From: Thermoflexus hugenholtzii JAD2
GTDB lineage: Bacteria > Chloroflexota > Dehalococcoidia > UBA2979
Assembly: GCA_945889565.1 (NCBI GenBank)
Contig: CAMDBZ010000092.1
Coordinates: 1-6,841 of the forward strand
Direction: 5' to 3'
Length of the DNA: 6,841 bases
A model generated the notes under the pieces. It saw only the letters and a program-made list of their open reading frames with translations, made no database searches and had not been told where the DNA came from. The position numbers and the translations under genes are program-made. Shown here piece after piece: positions 5,181 through 6,841 of the stretch. Numbering within the stretch: the first letter of the stretch is position 1; each line of letters starts with the position of its first letter.

Positions 5181-5715
5181 GTGCGTTCGCCTCCGTGACG
5201 CGTACGTAGCGCCGGTTCACCATCCCGCTCGCGAACTGCTGCACGTGGTCGAGCCGCAACGACGCCCGCCGCGCGCCCGGCTGGAACAGTGGAATCCCGT
5301 CGCCGAGCAGCAGCGGCACGGTCGTCAGCAGCATGTCATCGATCAGCCCCTCCGCGAGAAAGCTGCTGATCAGTCGGCCACCGTCGACGTAGATGCGCCT
5401 CAAGCCACGGTCCGTCCAATGCGCAAGCGCCTCGTGCGCCGACACCTCCCAGAACGTCACCCCCGCCCGCGGCGCGGGCGGCCGATGCGTGAACACGAAC
5501 AACGGCCGGTCGCCGTACGGCAGCGGCTCGATGCCAGCGATGAAGTCGTACGTGCCGCGCCCCATCGCCACCCCGTCGCACGTCGCGATGAACGCGTCGT
5601 ACCCGTAGTCCTCGTCCTCCCGCGCGGCCTGATCGAGCCAGTCGAGCTTGCCGTCGAGGGTTGCGATGTACCCGTCGACGCTCGCGGCGATGAACACCGA
5701 TAACTGCGTCGGCAC
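5173..5715 (-). CDS. Dihydrofolate reductase-fold (RibD C-terminal domain) protein
   Basis: This 180-residue cytoplasmic protein belongs to the RibD_C/YyaP-type branch of the DHFR fold, whose members use NADPH to reduce pteridine- or pyrimidine-like substrates. Visible signatures are SVDGYIA at 12-18 in strand 1, a loop-helix with MGRGTYDF at 51-58, the strand PLFVFTH at 71-77, IYVDGG at 108-113 in the nucleotide-binding region, and PLLLGDGIPLF at 134-144. Translation starts at GTG 5715, because GGAGGGG (minus strand, 5728-5722) lies 6 nt upstream. The frame stays open much further upstream only as a shadow of the divergent aminotransferase gene. The 8-nt overlap with the dehydratase suggests linked function, perhaps reduction of the dihydropterin product, but that is inference. 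Authentic FolA is unlikely from the motifs. Confidence 0.85.
   Translation of the reverse strand: MPTQLSVFIAASVDGYIATLDGKLDWLDQAAREDEDYGYDAFIATCDGVAMGRGTYDFIAGIEPLPYGDRPLFVFTHRPPAPRAGVTFWEVSAHEALAHWTDRGLRRIYVDGGRLISSFLAEGLIDDMLLTTVPLLLGDGIPLFQPGARRASLRLDHVQQFASGMVNRRYVRVTEANAHG
5190..5194 (-). promoter_or_regulatory. Ribosome binding site of the dehydratase gene, inside the reductase gene
   Basis: GGAGG on the minus strand stands 9 nt before the ATG at 5180. The dehydratase can therefore be initiated independently despite its 8-nt overlap with the reductase stop. Confidence 0.65.
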
Positions 5716-5721
5716 CAGCTT

Positions 5722-5728
5722 CCCCTCC
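5722..5728 (-). promoter_or_regulatory. Ribosome binding site deciding the reductase GTG start
   Basis: GGAGGGG lies 6 nt upstream of the GTG at 5715, while no upstream in-frame start has such a site. Confidence 0.7.
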
Positions 5729-5816
5729 ACGCATCCCCTCGCCCGCGACCCGGACACCACGGTAACGCTTGTCGCGAGCCGCGGCACGACGGAGACTCGA
5801 CCGACACCCCGCCAGC

Positions 5817-5823
5817 GAGGAGG
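5817..5823 (+). promoter_or_regulatory. Ribosome binding site of the aminotransferase gene
   Basis: GAGGAGG, close to a perfect anti-Shine-Dalgarno match, ends 6 nt before the ATG at 5830. It is among the strongest sites in the window and suggests efficient translation. Confidence 0.8.
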
Positions 5824-5829
5824 CACCCG

Positions 5830-6841
5830 ATGAGCGCGATCCTCGAAGCGTTCGAAGCAGGTCACCAGGGCTCGCGCCGGCTCGCGGAGCGCGCGCGACA
5901 CGTCTTCCCCTCCGGCGTCACCCACGATATCCGCGCGTTCCTGCCGTGGCCCATCTACGTGCAGCGCGCCGCCGGCGCCCGCAAGTGGGACGTCGACGGC
6001 AACGAGTACATCGACTACATCGGGGGGCACGGCGCGTTGCTGCTCGGCCACCAGCGCCCCGAGGTGGCGGAGGCGACCGCCGCCGCGCTCGCGCGCGGCA
6101 CCCACTTCGGCTCCTCGCACGAACTGGAGATCGCGTGGGGCGAGCAGGTGCTGCGCATGGTCCCCTGCGCCGAGCGCGTGCGCTTCACCTCCTCCGGCAC
6201 CGAGGCCACGATGATGGCGCTCCGCCTCGCGCGCGCCTACACCGGCCGCGATCGCGTCGTGAAGCTCGCCGAGCACTTCCACGGCTGGCACGACCTCGTC
6301 GTCGGCCGCATCGAGCCCGACGACGCGCACCCGCACGCCGTCGGTGTCCCCGACGGCGTGTACGACGCGCTCACCGTGCTTCCCCCGGGCGACGTCGAGG
6401 CGCTGCGCGCCGCGCTCGCCCCGCGCGATGTCGCTGCGGTGATCCTGGAGCCCACCGGCGCACACTGGGGTACGCACCCGCTGTCGACCGCGTACCTCCA
6501 CGCGGCGCGCGCAGCGACGGCCGCCGCGGGCACCTTGCTGATCATGGACGAGGTGATCACCGGCTTCCGCATGGCCCCGGGCGGCGCGTCCGAGCGCTAC
6601 GGCGTGCTCCCGGACCTCTCCACCCACGCGAAGATCCTCGCGGGCGGCCTACCCGGTGGCTGCGTCGCAGGCCGCGAGGACATCGTCGCGCTGCTCGAGC
6701 TGCGCGACGACGGGGGCGACTGGGACGCGCGCCGCCGCGTCGCGCACCAGGGCACCTACCACGCGAACCCGGCCGCCGCCGCCGCCGGACTCGCCGCGCT
6801 GCAGCTGATCGCGGGCGGCCAGGAGACGGCGCGCGCCGACG
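5830..6841 (+). CDS. Class III PLP aminotransferase, glutamate-1-semialdehyde aminomutase-like (3' partial)
   Basis: The frame is open from ATG 5830 to the window edge (337 residues), about three quarters of the usual 420-450. It is a fold-type I PLP enzyme of aminotransferase class III. Visible landmarks: SRRLAERARHVFPSG (15-29), the GSAM-like N-terminus; KWDVDGNEYIDYIGG (52-66); the cofactor phosphate-binding loop SSGTEATMMALRLAR (121-135); FHGWHD (150-155), the aromatic stacking region; ILEPTGAHWG (205-214); MDEVITGFR (239-247) with D240 for the PLP pyridine nitrogen; K268 in HAKILAGGLPGG for the Schiff base; and GTYHANP (308-314). Overall order and motifs follow HemL, and Arg35 matches the HemL substrate Arg. 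However, the HemL NSPVRAF segment is THDIRAF here, and the flexible active-site loop AGSG is missing. A related transaminase of another substrate is therefore more likely than tetrapyrrole synthesis. It is transcribed away from the pterin genes. Confidence 0.88.
   Translation, partial: MSAILEAFEAGHQGSRRLAERARHVFPSGVTHDIRAFLPWPIYVQRAAGARKWDVDGNEYIDYIGGHGALLLGHQRPEVAEATAAALARGTHFGSSHELEIAWGEQVLRMVPCAERVRFTSSGTEATMMALRLARAYTGRDRVVKLAEHFHGWHDLVVGRIEPDDAHPHAVGVPDGVYDALTVLPPGDVEALRAALAPRDVAAVILEPTGAHWGTHPLSTAYLHAARAATAAAGTLLIMDEVITGFRMAPGGASERYGVLPDLSTHAKILAGGLPGGCVAGREDIVALLELRDDGGDWDARRRVAHQGTYHANPAAAAAGLAALQLIAGGQETARAD

Larger units (their letters stand above)
5716..5829. other. Divergent intergenic region with two strong ribosome binding sites
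   Basis: These 114 bases separate the leftward reductase start (5715) from the rightward aminotransferase start (5830). Strong Shine-Dalgarno sequences bound it: GGAGGGG on the minus strand (5728-5722) and GAGGAGG on the plus strand (5817-5823). Promoters for both directions are expected here, but I cannot pick a convincing -35/-10 pair. The only partly AT-containing stretch is around GGTAACGCTTGTCG (5761-5774). Confidence 0.5.

Noticed and set aside
5336..5833. Plus- and minus-strand frames opposite or overlapping the reductase (for example 5393-5608, 5457-5807, 5648-5833)
   Set aside because: They are short, lack ribosome binding sites and domain signatures, and are explained as shadows of the reductase gene.
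5716..6627. Minus-strand extension making the reductase 484 residues long
   Set aside because: The extra 304 residues are antisense to the aminotransferase. The GTG at 5715 with GGAGGGG upstream gives a family-sized protein starting at the first DHFR-fold strand.

Overview
This is a GC-rich, densely coded bacterial window with strong G/C third-position bias. No rRNA, tRNA, CRISPR array, insertion sequence or phage gene is visible. The best taxonomic guess is a free-living high-GC bacterium, perhaps Chloroflexota (Dehalococcoidia/Tepidiforma-like). It rests mainly on the lipoprotein with an Ala/Thr-rich tether after its Cys and on the absence of a TonB receptor gene beside the uptake operon. 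A high-GC actinobacterium cannot be excluded.

Layout. (1) 1-111, minus: N-terminus of an exported protein whose body lies outside the window. (2) 112-328: divergent intergenic region with a plausible sigma70-type promoter for the next gene. (3) 329-1321, plus: metallo-beta-lactamase-fold hydrolase of the LACTB2-like type with a C-terminal winged helix and a basic tail. (4) 1322-1564: non-coding leader holding several GC-rich hairpins. Two of them are mutually exclusive, and one reaches into the Shine-Dalgarno sequence of the next gene. (5) 1565-4393, plus: a complete ABC importer of the cobalamin/iron-siderophore class (lipoprotein binding protein, FecCD/BtuC permease, BtuD/FecE-type ATPase). 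Permease and ATPase overlap by ATGA. (6) 4401-4859, plus: small TPR-like protein 7 nt behind the ATPase, probably in the same transcript. (7) 4850-4890: imperfect hairpin over the two convergent stop codons. (8) 5715-4884, minus: two overlapping genes, a RibD-C/DHFR-fold reductase followed by a pterin-4a-carbinolamine dehydratase. (9) 5716-5829: divergent intergenic region. (10) 5830 to the window end, plus: N-terminal 337 residues of a class III aminotransferase related to glutamate-1-semialdehyde aminomutase, probably not HemL itself.

How the genes fit together. The binding protein, permease and ATPase form one self-sufficient importer. Conserved salt-bridge residues are present on both the binding protein (E88, E262) and the permease (R63, R66, R302). 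The substrate (cobalamin, heme or ferric siderophore) is not settled by sequence. The binding protein contains no tryptophan, unlike the aromatic B12 pocket of E. coli BtuF. The minus-strand pair looks like a small pterin-handling operon: a dehydratase for 4a-hydroxy-tetrahydropterin beside a possible NADPH-dependent pterin reductase. No wholly new system is evident. The most interesting leads are the structured leader before the importer, the dehydratase/reductase pair and the altered substrate site of the aminotransferase.
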